From Paragordius varius (lineage: Eukaryota > Nematomorpha): 64,000 nucleotides of DNA. Shown one piece after another: positions 1-12,353 of this stretch. The DNA lies in assembly GCA_964247055.1 (NCBI GenBank), contig OZ176051.1, positions 14,012,001-14,076,000 on the forward strand, in the 5' to 3' direction. Below the pieces are notes generated by a model that did no database searches, was not told where the DNA came from, and saw only the letters and a program-made list of their open reading frames with translations. Within the stretch, counting starts at the first letter, position 1. Each line of letters starts with the position of its first letter. The position numbers were made by a program, and so were the translations under genes.

Positions 1-345
1 TAATTTTGAAAGAGAATTATATAAAATTAATAATGATTTTATCCTAATATATGACATGATGATTTAAAGCAAATATTTGAAGGGAGGTCAATGAATTATG
101 AACAGGCTGATGTTGAGAATAGGCGCTTGAAGATAAAGTGGAGAGATATAATAAATAAGGAAATGAAACAGTTGGTTAGATTAAAATATTGATAAAAATG
201 AGGGTAATGACCACTTTAATAACTTTAAAATACCTATTTTTTGAAAATTTTTTATAAATATTTAAAATCCGGGGCCCCTCAACTATGGCGCTCGCTGCAT
301 CAGCCGCCTTTCCCCCGCCCCCTAGCTGCGCCACTGTTTGAACAA
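1..345. mobile_element. Right part of an element with a GC-rich end (copy A)
   Basis: A GC-rich tract at about 268-345 ends in CCCCCTAGCTGCGCCACTG. The same tract lies in copy B at 39,340-39,416, and a related pair of inverted ends (AGAGGCGTAGCT) bounds a short element at 18,955-19,193. It looks like the terminus of a non-autonomous DNA transposon whose left half is outside the window. Superfamily not assigned. Confidence 0.5.
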
Positions 346-547
346 TGACATATAATATATGTAATAAACTAATCTTATGAATATGTATCATTTAAATAGT
401 TGTATCATAATAATAATATTAAAAATATTTTTTGGTTTTTTGGAAAGTTGGTAGCTTTCTCAATGTTATAATATAAAATATTTAAAAATATGTGTTTTCA
501 CAAAATTTTACCCACCATGTTATATATATAATATGTAATTATTCAAG

Positions 548-3500
548 TTTACCGAAACGACTACACCTGGAAAGTATATCAAATGCGAAAATATTGGCAC
601 CAATATTGATTGGGAAGTAAGAATTTTTATGTAAACTCAATATTTTAGGAACTCAAGAATATTAGTGATCCCAATGGGATATATGAAGTAATATATAATT
701 GTTAATCTTTTTTCCATTAAAAATGGCTAGAAAATAGCGTTTGCCGTTATGAGAAAGCGCTGGAATAAACATGGAATCCTATGCAAAGAACAAATAAAAT
801 TTAATGATAAACAACCCAAATTTACCAAAATGTATGGCTCATTTGTCGGGACTTTGTTGAAGGGAAACAACATGTAAGTATAATATAAAAATGAACGGTA
901 AATTAATAACTCTTTCGATTACTTGGCCTAATTACAACGCCATTTTTACTAATTCAGTGTTGAAAAAACCTATGAGTGCGCACATATTCTATGATATTCT
1001 AATCTATAAATCTTATTAATAGAATGTTGAAAGATTTTCTAATCCTGTATGTCGCAAATATGTTGGCACCATACACCGTCCCTGATTATAGAGATCATCA
1101 GGCCAAGTTAAACGAAACCCACAAATATTTTAACTCATCTGATGTGGATGCCAGGTGTGTAAATATGATATTATCCGAGCAAGTGGATTTATCAAAATAC
1201 TCAATTTATCTTAGTCAACAAAATTTTTCCGTTTCTGAAGTAATAATGTTTTTTTCTTACAATATGTTATAAAGCAATCTTAATTTCTTTTCTATAGTTT
1301 GCTTTATTGGTTTTTATAACAGTTACAAAATATGGTGAATAAGTATCTCAACAAAACCGATTTGCACAAACGATATTACGCAAATGATTCAGTAAATTTT
1401 TTTTAATAGCTATTTTTGTAGGAATTTAGTGAAATGGTATCAAACATGTTCGTCCAGCAACATAATTCTATAGAAATGGTATGCATATATTATTAATTAT
1501 TTCAATATTATTATTGAGTTTTGTGTTGGGTAGTTAGTTTGTAAACATTAATATCTTTTCTAAAACATATACTAATCGCCTTTTTTCTACTTAGTAAGTT
1601 TCAAGTATAAGGGTTGTAATGTGTATTATTCTTCATTAATAACGACTCTTATGTATTAAAAATAAACACTGATAGTAAATGAAAATTTTTCTTAGATAAT
1701 TTTAAATTAAACGTTTTTTTTTCAATAAAAATGACATAAAACTGTGCGACACGAGAAAAAAACTGCAAATTACACGATTATAGACTAATACACCTCAGAT
1801 TACACCTTGATTTCGAATTATTATTAATATAAAAAATTACCTACTTTTTGTTTTAAACAGAAAATTTTGTTAAAACAACATAATACGGAAAAATAAACTA
1901 TGCCATAAAAAATATATATCAATAAAAATGAGAAATACAAAAACACAATTTACGGTGATATTTAAATATTTTGGGTAAATTTGGAGTGTTAATTTTTTAT
2001 ACTGTGCCGACAACATCCGTAAAGTTTGTTAACCTCTCAAATATGTATGTTTGTGACACGTTTGGCAAACATTAAAGCTTAGGAAATATTTATCAGTTCT
2101 CATATGTTTTTATCGGTTTTTGGTTAAAAATGGTAATTTCGAAATGATATCAATTATTTATATTATTCAAAATATTTTTCATTGACTTCTACACATTCCC
2201 ATCTCTCAATTAATATTTGAATGCCGCGGAAAAAATTGTATTTTGCGGAAATCATTCGTCAAGTCATTTTCCAACGTCTTCGAAATTAACGTGTTCCTCT
2301 GCAGGGGTATACCCTATATGGCGCAAGGTCATGAGACAGTAGATGCGAAAGAATTTTCGATCGAAGCGACTTCGATATGTCTTTCACTGGTTTTGCTGTG
2401 TAAGACGGATAACCTTGTCATAAAGCAAAATCTTTTTATCATATCTTCTGGCCGATTCCGGTCGTTTTTCGATTAATGTTGTTTAAATTAATCATTAGTT
2501 GGCGATAGCGTTGTGGTATTAACGGTTCCACTGGTTTTCAAAATACACCTAATACCGCTCGAGTCTTACCAGACACAGAGCATGGTCTTCTTGCGAAGCG
2601 ATTCAGTGATATTGAGAGACCGACTTGGCAAGGTTAAAACAACGATTTTTTTCGCTTTGTATTTGCAAACTTAAGCACCTTACGAGTACGAATATGACGC
2701 TAATAATCTTTTTTTGTGACGTTGAAGCAATTTCACAATGCACTTTGCCATTTTTGATTTGACGTTCATTATTGTATGAGACCCATTCACCGAGTTTAAT
2801 AATCTTTGCTCTTAGATATCGATTGATTGTTTTTTGTGATACATGTGATGCTTTTCCCAAGTGTTTATTTATTGTAATAATTTACCAAAGTGCCCACCCT
2901 CCTTCAAGAACATCACAATTATTATATCGAAATTATGTTTTATATATAGATAGAGTATGCCTATCAGAAGTTTCTACCAGAAAGCTATAACTTTCAACAG
3001 CTTTTTTCTTCTAATGGCCATGCGTGCCGCAAATGTTCTTTTTCTGACACAAACGACATTATTATATAAGATGCTAGTTTTTGGTGAAATCAATTTGTCT
3101 GTGTTTGTAACTTAATGTCAGATGAAAAAAATGGGGTACGTATCAAATTTATAGTATGCGTTCTTTTTGCAGACGTTTTCTTATAGTTAAACCGGTAACA
3201 ACATATGACACCTGGTATTTAAGTATATGTTATAACTCGTATCTTAAATATTTTCCTACTCACCCAATACCAATCCATTATTATGGCCCACATCTGTTAA
3301 ATGGCTAAAGATTATTCACAGTATAAATAAAGATTGGTAGTGTTTTATTTAATAGTGCGAGATAGAAATTACATGTCTGTTGTCAATGAGATTTTTACAT
3401 TATACACATATATACCATTTACAGTTCAAATTCACCCTTGAACAATTCAAATTCACCCTTAAGCAATTCAAATTCACCTTCGAACAATTCAAATTCCCCG

Positions 3501-5534
3501 TAAAATAAATTAGGTGTTTTTTAGGATTAAATATTACCTATATTTTTTTTATATTTTTAAAAAAAGATATTTTGTATGTAATCAAAATAATACTTAATAA
3601 ATAATAAACTTTCCAATAAAAAATATATTTAATTTTAATGATGATTAATATTAGACCGAAACGTCATACTTTATTTTTAGGGTGAATTTGAATTGTTCGA
3701 GGGTGAATTTGAATTGTTTAAGGGTGAATTTGAATTGTAAATGGTATATATATATATATATATATATATGTTGGCCAATTCAGATTATTTTAGGCCAATT
3801 GGTAACAGTAGTGCTCAAATTTTCACCGCCATTTTTAGGTTTCAAATTTTTTTAATCGCTAATACATTAAAACAGTAAATTAGTAAATGAAATTGATGGC
3901 AAGAGAAGAAAGGGTACTCTTTTCTTATAATGATATAAAAATAGACCGACCTACGTATTCTTACCACCGAACAATTAAAGATGGTAAGTTGTAACGGAAA
4001 TTGTTTAGTGGGAAAAATCTCAGAATCTGGAGTCTTTACCTAATATATCTAGCAAAATTTGAGATCTTTTAGATGCTCATGGGCACATTGTTGGAACACA
4101 TATTTAAAATTGAAATTATACGAACAAAACATAAAAATATAAAGATAAATATTTTTTTCTAAAAGACAACCATACTTTTAAAAATAATGCCCATATAAGC
4201 TACTTAGTTACCATTGTAAAAAGATTGATTGTGTTAGTTGTAATATCTATTTCACAGTCCATTTAAAACAATGAGTTATTTTGAAATAAATCAAGATTAA
4301 AAAGTATCGTTGTCTTTTAGAAAAAAAAATTTGTCTTTATATTTTTACGTTTTGTCCGTATTTTCAGTCTTTACTGTATCTTTTTTTCAAAATATTCTAT
4401 ATCAGTAGTCACCAAAAATTTTTAAGGGCCCAAAAACTATTTTTTCTATCTCAAGGGCCATAATAACGATATTATTATCGATGTTTGACACATTAGGGCC
4501 ATAAAAAAGCAATTTTAGGGCTGCGGTTGCATACTGATCTATAGTCGTATCAATTTCCAACATATAATCCAAAAGTAAATGGATTAAATTCGTAGCACAG
4601 TGCTGGTAAAGTTTAGGGTCAAACAATATATGCTTTGGCTTATTTTCTAGAAAACAATTAATTCACTGAATAATCATTATTTGTCATTCAGATTAAACCA
4701 AATCCAAGAGCTGAATACTTTTTACCTAACATGCATGATGTGAGGAATGCACGACCCACACATTTTTTCAATGCCAAATACAGGTAGGTTAATCTAATTA
4801 TTCCATAATAAAAAAAAGAATTTTAAATTTAATCTTGGAGAAAACATTTTCTATATATAGACATATTTATATAATATAGTTTGATGCCGAGAGTAAGCTC
4901 TAAGCCTGGGGCTACATTTATGTATGATCGTCCCAAAATTGATTTCTCTTTTATAATAAAATGCAATAATGTACTTACTACTAATTTATATTCTTTAATA
5001 TAGCAACAACTACATGTTTGGTTATGAACTTCTACCCTTCAGTAATTAATCTAAAATTATGTGACTATATAATATTATCTACATTTTATAGAAAAGACAA
5101 AATGCAATGGAACTTTTTGGGACATCGATCTTTTACAAAATGCAATAGAATTAGCAACGGTATTAAATTTTTAAATAATACTAAAAACTGGCCTCCCTTC
5201 CCATGATTTTTTTATTTCCTATATTTTTTTAAAAAATAGATTGCTTCTTCTTCTAATCAGAAAGAAGCCATTGATATGACTCAATTGCAATTGGAATCTA
5301 TGTTGGAGGTATGTGTGTCTGTATTTATTACTGTCAAAAAATATGTTTCACATATTGTTTCGGATTGTATAATAAATCGTTAATAATTTAAATTAGGAGT
5401 ATTGTGAAAATCCATACATGGATCCAGAATTGACAAAAAATTTATTTTTAACGCTTGGATCTATGAAATCAGCCGAACGAAAATTCTCGTGCAGACCTCT
5501 TAAGATATCCCATGCAAATTGCACTATTGAATAA
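548..5534 (+). CDS. M13 peptidase-like protein, copy A (exons 4-12; 5' part off window)
   Basis: Nine exons are visible: 548-616, 731-873, 1023-1239, 1422-1478, 4692-4783, 5004-5041, 5092-5159, 5240-5308 and 5397-5534. All junctions are GT-AG and in phase. The product resembles the neprilysin family (M13): a segment ending in DW, an N-domain stretch with LKDFLILYVANMLAPYT, then FNAKYRSNNYMF matching the VNAxY substrate-binding motif, then NGTFWDIDLLQNAIELAT, which aligns without gaps to the family zinc-site segment. There HExxH has become IELAT, so both histidine ligands are lost. The next exons go straight to the C-terminal tail (LGSMKSAERKFSC), skipping the ENxxD region. I infer a catalytically dead homologue. 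The first three exons, visible in copy B, would lie left of base 1. The 3.2-kb intron holds a mariner relic and copy-specific elements. Confidence 0.75.
2225..2990 (-). pseudogene. mariner transposase relic in M13 intron (copy A)
   Basis: The minus strand encodes fragments of a mariner-type transposase: a helix-turn-helix-like segment with VSQKTINRYLRA, then LGEWVSYNNERQIKNG, which resembles the mariner stretch before the first catalytic aspartate, and further on EKRPESARRYDKKILLYD. Frames change and stops interrupt it, so it is dead. The same relic sits at the same intron position in copy B, so it predates the duplication. Terminal repeats were not located. Confidence 0.7.
3415..3744. mobile_element. 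Inverted-repeat MITE with tandem subrepeats in its arms (copy A only)
   Basis: The left arm holds four imperfect copies of CAATTCAAATTCACCCTT. The right arm holds three copies of the reverse complement. The ends are CCATTTACAG and its inverse, each flanked by TA. Copy B lacks the element at the matching (TA)n site, so it inserted after the duplication or was lost from B. No coding capacity. Confidence 0.8.
3745..3769. repeat. (TA)n microsatellite
   Basis: A short TA run adjoining the inverted-repeat element. The matching position in copy B carries a longer run. Confidence 0.9.
4103..4376. mobile_element. Hairpin MITE with TA target duplication (copy A only)
   Basis: The two arms, roughly 65 bp each, are inverted copies sharing ATAAAAATATAAAGA-like and TCTAAAAGACAAC-like blocks. 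TA flanks both ends (4101-4102 and 4377-4378), and copy B has the unfilled site near 44,577. This fits a Tc1/mariner-class non-autonomous element. A half copy with the same right end lies at 17,505-17,695. Confidence 0.8.
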
Positions 5535-7996
5535 AATTAAATATACTATCAACTTTCATCAATATACTATTGCTATTGGGCTTTCATGATTATTAATTAT
5601 CCATTTTGTAATTATCAAAAATAAATATTTCAGCATCTATTATATTTTAACGTTTTTACTGTACTTATTGAGTTTCTCTACAAATTCCTACATAATTGAT
5701 AAATTATGAATCGGGGTATGAATAATCACTAGATGGAATTTACTTCAGTTTGATTGTATCACTAAATATGAACATTTTGCGAGCGCCACTCAAAAAGAAA
5801 TTTTATTAAATTTAGTGTTAACCAAATCTAAAATTATTTTTAATCTTCCAAAATAAAATTAATGGTTTTCCGATTAAAACAAAAGATCACACTATTTTTT
5901 TATCGAAACAATAAAAAATTTAAATTAGCAAATTATATCATGAAATAAAGCGTTAAAAACGATATATAAATAAATCGGGTATTACAGTATGGGTGTGTTA
6001 AAAGCTGTTTTTTAAACTTTTCTATAATATAAAATACTGAAATGTGCATTTTATTTATCAAAGTGTCGGAATTTATAATCTATATTTTCGGTTATTTCCT
6101 AAAGTTCTGAGTTTTTTATATAAATGCGTCAAATATAAGTTACGGCTCTAATTTATTTCCTTATGGATAGTTTTTAATTTTAAATTTAGATCAGGTGTGC
6201 GCTAATTTTGGATATTATACATAGGATCCTATAAATAGGGATTTTAAGAAAGATTACAATGAAAGACATGAAATCTCAATTTCTTCAAAAAACTTTCTCA
6301 TGTTATATGAACCAACATTTCTAAACTATTTTTTATATTGATTACGTATAAGAGTTTATTTACCAACATTGTTTCACATATATAATATATTTTGAATTGA
6401 TAATTCATTTATTGTGAACATAAAAATTGTATTAAACATTAAAATCCACATTAAATCGTCAATCACATTTAAGGCATTCCTGATTTGTATCCAGATTCAA
6501 ATCTTTTGATGTCGTAATACATCCGCTTACCGACTTGATCGGCAACCATTGAAATTGACAATTGATGTTGTTTACAAGGCACGTGGCACAGATTTAAAAG
6601 CGCTAGGCACATCAGGGCTTAAATATTAGTTTTGTCGTTTTGCCATAAAAGCTTGGAAGAAATGAAAATGGCAAAAACTACCCGAATAGGTTGATATGAA
6701 ACGTCACCAAGATTGGCTGGTTAGTATATGTTAAATCATTGGTACTAAAAATGGCATTTTATCTATAAGCTTTTTTCAAATCGTGTTTTTTAATACGACA
6801 TGCACATCGCATATTTTTTTGGAGACCATGTTCCTTTTGGTGTCAAAATATTTCGTGAGTTTTCTATTATCATTAAATTTCAATTTTAAATATAAATTTT
6901 CCACAACACATACACAAAATATTCATTTTTGGACTAAAAGAAAAATATCCCTGCTTGAAAAAACCAAAATAATTACAAACCAAATCTGGCCGTAACTTCA
7001 TTGATAATAGGTATAATATATATAATAAAATATTGGGTAAATAGTCTATAGCGAGTAAAAAAATAACCTTTCTCGGAGCTAAATATAAAAACCATTATTT
7101 AATTAATTGCAGCTTATATATTTTTAAAGTTACGGTCGTTCAAATCACAACTTAGGGTTCAGAGAGTTGGTCAATATAAATATATTTCAATCTATATTTT
7201 TTACTTTAAATTAGGTGAATGACAGTGTTGGAAATACCGACCTTATGAAAAATATTAAGCCAACATTAGCTGACCATTATATTAAAATTTAATATTAAAT
7301 TGGCTTCTTATGTCAATAAAGAAATAAGCATTTTGATAATCCATATATTTTAATAATAAAGGGAAAAAATCAGCTTGCGCTTATAAGATATAAAATCTAA
7401 TTCTAAAACGCAAAAAATTATAGACACACATGCTTTTACTTTTTTCTCTTAGTGCTGGTAGGTTTATAACCCTGAAAATTTTGTTGTAAAAAGTATTCTT
7501 TTGATATTTTAGTTACAATTTAAATATAAAACAGTGTTCTCATGTACTAGCTGTAAAAGCTTATATAAACAGTTTGGTGACTTTTAAGGTTTAAAATTAG
7601 AACAGCTCCAAAACACGATTGAGGCAAACAGCTGATATTAAAAACATAAAAACAAGTTTTTGTTAAAATGTAGCCTGAAAGCTTATCGAAGTAACTTTTA
7701 CTATTTCTATATACTTTTGTTTTCTCAATTATTAGAATTTAAGAAAAATATGGTGAAAAAGTTAGATGATTTTTTACAATTTTACTTTTTTAAAAAAAAT
7801 TGTATAATGAGCCCAAATGGCTAAGAAAGCATTTTTTGAAATTCAGCTTGATACCTTAAATACTTTGATAATTAATTTCTCGGGGATATAAAACTACCCC
7901 ACAAAGTCATGGAGTGATGCTGTACTGTTGAACCGAAAGCATGAAAACCTTTCGCTCAAAATCTTCATTCCGAAACTGTCTATGCATAAATCATTA
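5535..7996. other. Non-coding flank downstream of M13 copy A
   Basis: No convincing gene is seen. The stretch matches 45,749-47,207 and 49,933-50,862 in copy B. The first ~490 bases are nearly identical to B, after which divergence rises. Near 7,013-7,030 is the unfilled site for the Helitron-like element present in B. Part of it (about 7,200-7,350) also matches a third, more diverged copy near 53,200. Confidence 0.6.
5620..5625 (+). promoter_or_regulatory. Likely poly(A) signal of M13 copy A
   Basis: AATAAA lies about 86 bases after the stop codon, and the same hexamer is conserved at the matching place in copy B. Confidence 0.5.
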
Positions 7997-8980
7997 CACT
8001 AAACAACATATTATTCTGCCACTCAACCATTTACTGATATTTACTATCATTTTAACAGTAAATCTGAAATAAAAATAATAATTTCACCTAAGTTGAATAA
8101 TTTGATTTTTCGATTATGCGCCCTCTTTATCAAATTTTTATTTAGAAATCCTTAAAAATTTACAATAATGCCATTCGAAAGAATAAAATCTATATAATGC
8201 ATACAAAGTTAATATTGGACATGCGACAAACGCGCGAGAGCGTTTTTCTTAATTAATATTGAAATTAATGGATGAAAATAGCACAAACTTTGTGTAGATG
8301 ACAATCAATGTCCAAAAAAGATAACACTAGGATTTTTTTTTGATTAAAACACTTATTTATTGCTTATCATTCAAAATAGCCTTTTTTAAGTGTTTTGTAA
8401 AAAATTACCATCTCACAATATTAATTTATTTTGCTAAAAACAAAATAGGTATTTTATTTTTTTTTAACCACTATGTTAATTTAAAGTTAAAACTTGCATT
8501 TTAATATTCACTAGGTAAAATAATTTTGATAATAATAATTTTTATTAAAAAAGCGCTAACCAAAAGCTTTTTCAAAGATTTTTTTAAATTTTATACTAAT
8601 GTAACCCTTATAATTATGTTAAAATAATTTATATGATTTTTCAATTAGTTTGTCTGAGAAAATTTTTGACTTTAAGGGTGGAAAATTTTGACCATATAAC
8701 CCCAAATAACTTTTACATCAGATTGATTTAAATGGCAAACCACCATTAGAAAAATAGAGTGTTTTGCGCTCTTTCGAATGAAATAAAAATGGCTCTATAT
8801 CTAAAACTTCTAATTTTGAAAATACGAGTGTAATGCCAAATCGGAGCCAAAAATTATCGATAAACCCTGATAAAAAAATAGGTGTTGGACCATTTGTTTT
8901 TTCAGATATCCTATTTATGAATTTTAATGAAATAAATTTTAAAATTACAATAATGGCACTTAAAGATTCAAAGTATAGTG
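7997..8980. mobile_element. CACTA-like non-autonomous element, family 1 (copy A only)
   Basis: The ends are CACTAAACAACA and ATAGTG, flanked by a 3-bp duplication TTA (7994-7996 and 8981-8983). Copy B at 50,860-50,870 reads straight through with a single TTA, a direct empty site. Relatives lie at 12,354-13,466 and 56,294-57,202. CACTA ends with a 3-bp target duplication are typical of the CMC/EnSpm superfamily. It is 984 bp with no transposase. Confidence 0.85.
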
Positions 8981-8983
8981 TTA

Positions 8984-9916
8984 TATAATGATTTTATTAG
9001 ATTTAAACATTCATTAATATGCTTATGTGCAAATATTTTACGATTGCATGAGAGATTTGGTAACTGTTAACATCAGGTGTTGGCTGGTATTAATGCATCA
9101 TACATTACTAATTTTTGGTTTAATATTATGCATATAAAATGAATATACCTAATTCACATAAATGTAAAAATATTTTAAACTAAATATATTGAAAATCTCA
9201 ACGCATAACCAAAGAGTTTAATTGAACAAAAATAAAAATTTTAAATTGTGTTAATTTTCTTACCAATTTCAACTATAACAACTTAATAATAATATTTACT
9301 ATCTGCAGTTTCTTGAATAGGTACATTATCTCACCATTTCTCGCACGCACAGATTCGATAAATCTTGAATTTATCAAAACTCTCTCCCCAGATACTTTGC
9401 CTTTCAAACTAGATGACTGACAATCATTTAATTGGATAATTAAATCTATACAATTTGCATTTCAAGGTCCTTAAACACTTCAAGTTGGCAGTTTGGATTC
9501 AATTATGACTGCATCTATTTTGATTTTTTATATTTTATGTATTTACTCATTTAAAATTTATATTTTTCATTCAAAACCCATTTTTGTTTCAATGTATTTT
9601 TCAACGCTATTATTGACTTATAACTGTTTTTAATAAAAAATTATAATTAATAAACCAGAAAATTAAAATATTTTTTAATTACTTCTTGAAATCTTATTTA
9701 TATTAGAATTTTTTAATAAATTAATAAAGGTATATTGTAAATGTAAATAAGTAAATAATGATTTAAAAGTTAGGTTAAATAAAGAGAATTTTAAAAGTGT
9801 TAAAAGATGAAAGGTATATGTATAAATATTGAGTGTTCAAGAACACTCTTAATATGAAGGACCAACTATTAGAAGTGTTCAAGGACACTCTTGAAGTTCA
9901 AAAGATATATATTATT
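8984..9916. other. Non-coding remainder of copy A
   Basis: No gene seen. The stretch matches 50,866-51,781 of copy B. Near its end are variants of the phrase AAGAACACTCTTAATATGAAG and a second CACTCTTGAAGT phrase, shared by both copies. Confidence 0.6.
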
Positions 9917-12110
9917 AGGGTGACCAGCCCGCTTTTTTACGATTATATAAAAAAATTTTTTTAAATATATTTAAATTCTTATCCGTTTAAATTTTTTATC
10001 ATTAGTTATCTTAAAAATATATATCAATTTTAAATTAAAATTAATTTTTAAATAATTATTTATTTTTTTCGAATTATATCATTATTATGCACTTTGCTTC
10101 CTACTCCTACTGCCAACATTATCAAAATGACATAATACCACAAATCGGTAGCTTATACGTTTACTCCAGAAAATTAAGATAATATAATATTTTTATATAC
10201 TAATATTGTTTAAAAATATGAATAGAAAAAGAGGTTGTAAATTTAACGATGAATTAATGAATCTTTTATCAAAAAAACTGAGAATGAATCATTTGTTAAA
10301 TGTTCTTTATGCGAGGGGAATTCACCCTAGCACATGGCGGCAAGCATGATATTACAAAGCATATAATAACACAGAAACATGAAAAATGTTTAGATATGGC
10401 GGCATCATCTTAAAAAATGAGCGTCTATTATCGAAAAACCGCTTTTGGAGAGGAAGAAAAGAATTTGGCACTATCCGAAGGTGTTTTGTCTTTTCACGTT
10501 AATCACAATCATTCCTTTAGATCTATGGATTGTACCTCACAGGTTATTCGTATCTTATTTAATAAGAATTTACATGTGCTCGTAGAAAGGTTGAAGCCAT
10601 TGTATGCAATGTCCTTTCGCTACAACATTTTCTGAAATAAAAAAAGATTTGCTGAAAATTAATTTCATATCGCTATATCTAATGCATCAAAACACAAGGA
10701 AACAAATTTCTACTTTAATAAGATATTTATATCCAGCGGGGTAAAAATTAAAAGTTTAATTTTATTTCTCTACCCGGTGAAAATTCCGACATAATTTTTC
10801 ATTAATGAATATTCTAGAAAAAAAATCTAAAAGACAAAATCATTGCATATTGCGCTGACACCAATACGAACTTCGTCAAAAAATCAAGGAGGGGAATAAA
10901 AAATATTTTTCATAAATTAGCAGATAATCTTAATCAAAACATTATTGGCGTTGGGTGTGCCACGCATATAATACACAACGCTATTCAAACAGCTGCTGAT
11001 TTGTTACTAGATGTGGAAAATGGAGCTGTTAAAATATATTCCTATTTTTATATATATACGTTACGCCTTGAGACGCTTAAGGAATTCTGTGAAAATGCAG
11101 AAGTTTAATATCAAAAAATGCTTGGATTGTAAAACTCGTTGGTTAGCTCTTCTGCCAGTTATCGAAAGAATTTTAAAATATATGATCCTTAAAAATCCTA
11201 TTTTTTATCACAGGACAAATGTCCTACAACTTTGAAAAGTTTTTTGAAAGTGAATCTTCAATAAAAATATGATTAGATCCTACATAATCAAGCTTCTCTC
11301 TTTCAAAATGTAATTGATAGAAGGTGACAAAATTTCGGCAATCGAAGTAGCCAATGAACTTAGTAACCTGAAATTCCAATGTCAAGAAGGTTAAAAAATA
11401 ATTTTATACCATTAACCATCCGCAATATTGTATATAATTTAGAAAAACTAGGCTTAATAAATCGCCAACATATACTGTCCCATATAAATGTGTTTTATAC
11501 AAACTGTAAAGATTATTTGGAAGACTGGTCGGTGCAATTTAATGAAATTTATCCTTTTCATTGGATTATATTAAAACCAGAATTTAATTGGTGCGATGTT
11601 CAAAAATGATTTGATTACATCTGCATCTCATAAAAATTCCCAAAAAGTAATCTTTCAGAAAATCTTTTTTCTGAAATATCGTTACTTAAAAATAATATTA
11701 ATAATGAAAAGCTTAAATTATGGACAACGGAAAAAATAGGGTAGAAAAAAATGGTTAGATATAATTTCGTATTTTGAAATAAATTATATTCCATACAATA
11801 ATATTTAAAAATTGAATTTGCATTATCTTTACCTGGAACCAACGCTGCTACTGAGCGCGTTTTTCCACAGTAAATCAGGTGTGGACATCGGAAAAATCAA
11901 ATTTAAATGTTGAAACTTTAAAGGCCATTTTATCTGTCATGTATAATTTGGCAAATTCTTGTAAAGACATCTACAATATTTAAAAAATGATGACAATCTG
12001 CTAAAACACATTCACTCAAATAAAAAATTTAAAGAATAAAATATTTTTTTATTTATACAGTTTTTGTGTGAAAAAAAAAATTCTTAATGTATAAGTATGC
12101 ATAATAATTT
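9917..12110 (+). pseudogene. hAT-like transposase relic, forward part
   Basis: It begins with AGGGTGACCA, the outer terminal repeat also found inverted at 17,504. Plus-strand fragments resemble a BED-finger/hAT-type transposase: a piece with IIGVGCATHIIHNAIQTAAD, a piece with SYFYIYTLRLETLKEFCENA, and near the end LPGTNAATERVF, the family's C-terminal dimerisation motif. Many stops and frame changes make it non-functional. The 8 bases on the two outer flanks do not match, so no target duplication was found. Confidence 0.75.
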
Positions 12111-12353
12111 GTCAAATTATATTTGAACACATAAAATGGCTCTTAAAGTTTCAACATTTAAATTTGCTTTTTCCTTGTTCACACTTTCACTGTGGAAAAA
12201 CGCGTTCAATAGCAGTGGTTCCAGGTAAAGATAATGCAAATGATTCATTTCAAATATTGTGTATGGAATATAGTGTGTTGTTTAAAAATGATTATTTCAA
12301 ACCATTTTTATTATACTGTATTTTTTTATTGTCCATAATTTAAGTTTTCATTA

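Larger units (their letters stand above)
1..9916 (+). repeat. Segmental duplication, copy A
   Basis: This block matches 39,077-51,781 in the same orientation almost end to end, including exons, introns and downstream non-coding DNA. The match is already in progress at base 1, so the true left edge is outside the window. It ends at a hAT-like terminus at 9,917, while copy B ends at a CACTA-like element at the equivalent place. By eye most of it differs at roughly one base in ten with many indels, except for a much more similar stretch from about 5,095 to 6,020. Each copy carries insertions the other lacks. Confidence 0.95.

Noticed and set aside
2243-2476. Plus-strand open frame with a counterpart at 41,308-41,634, first thought to be an M13 exon
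   Set aside because: It is the antisense of a mariner transposase relic. The M13 exons on either side join in phase without it.
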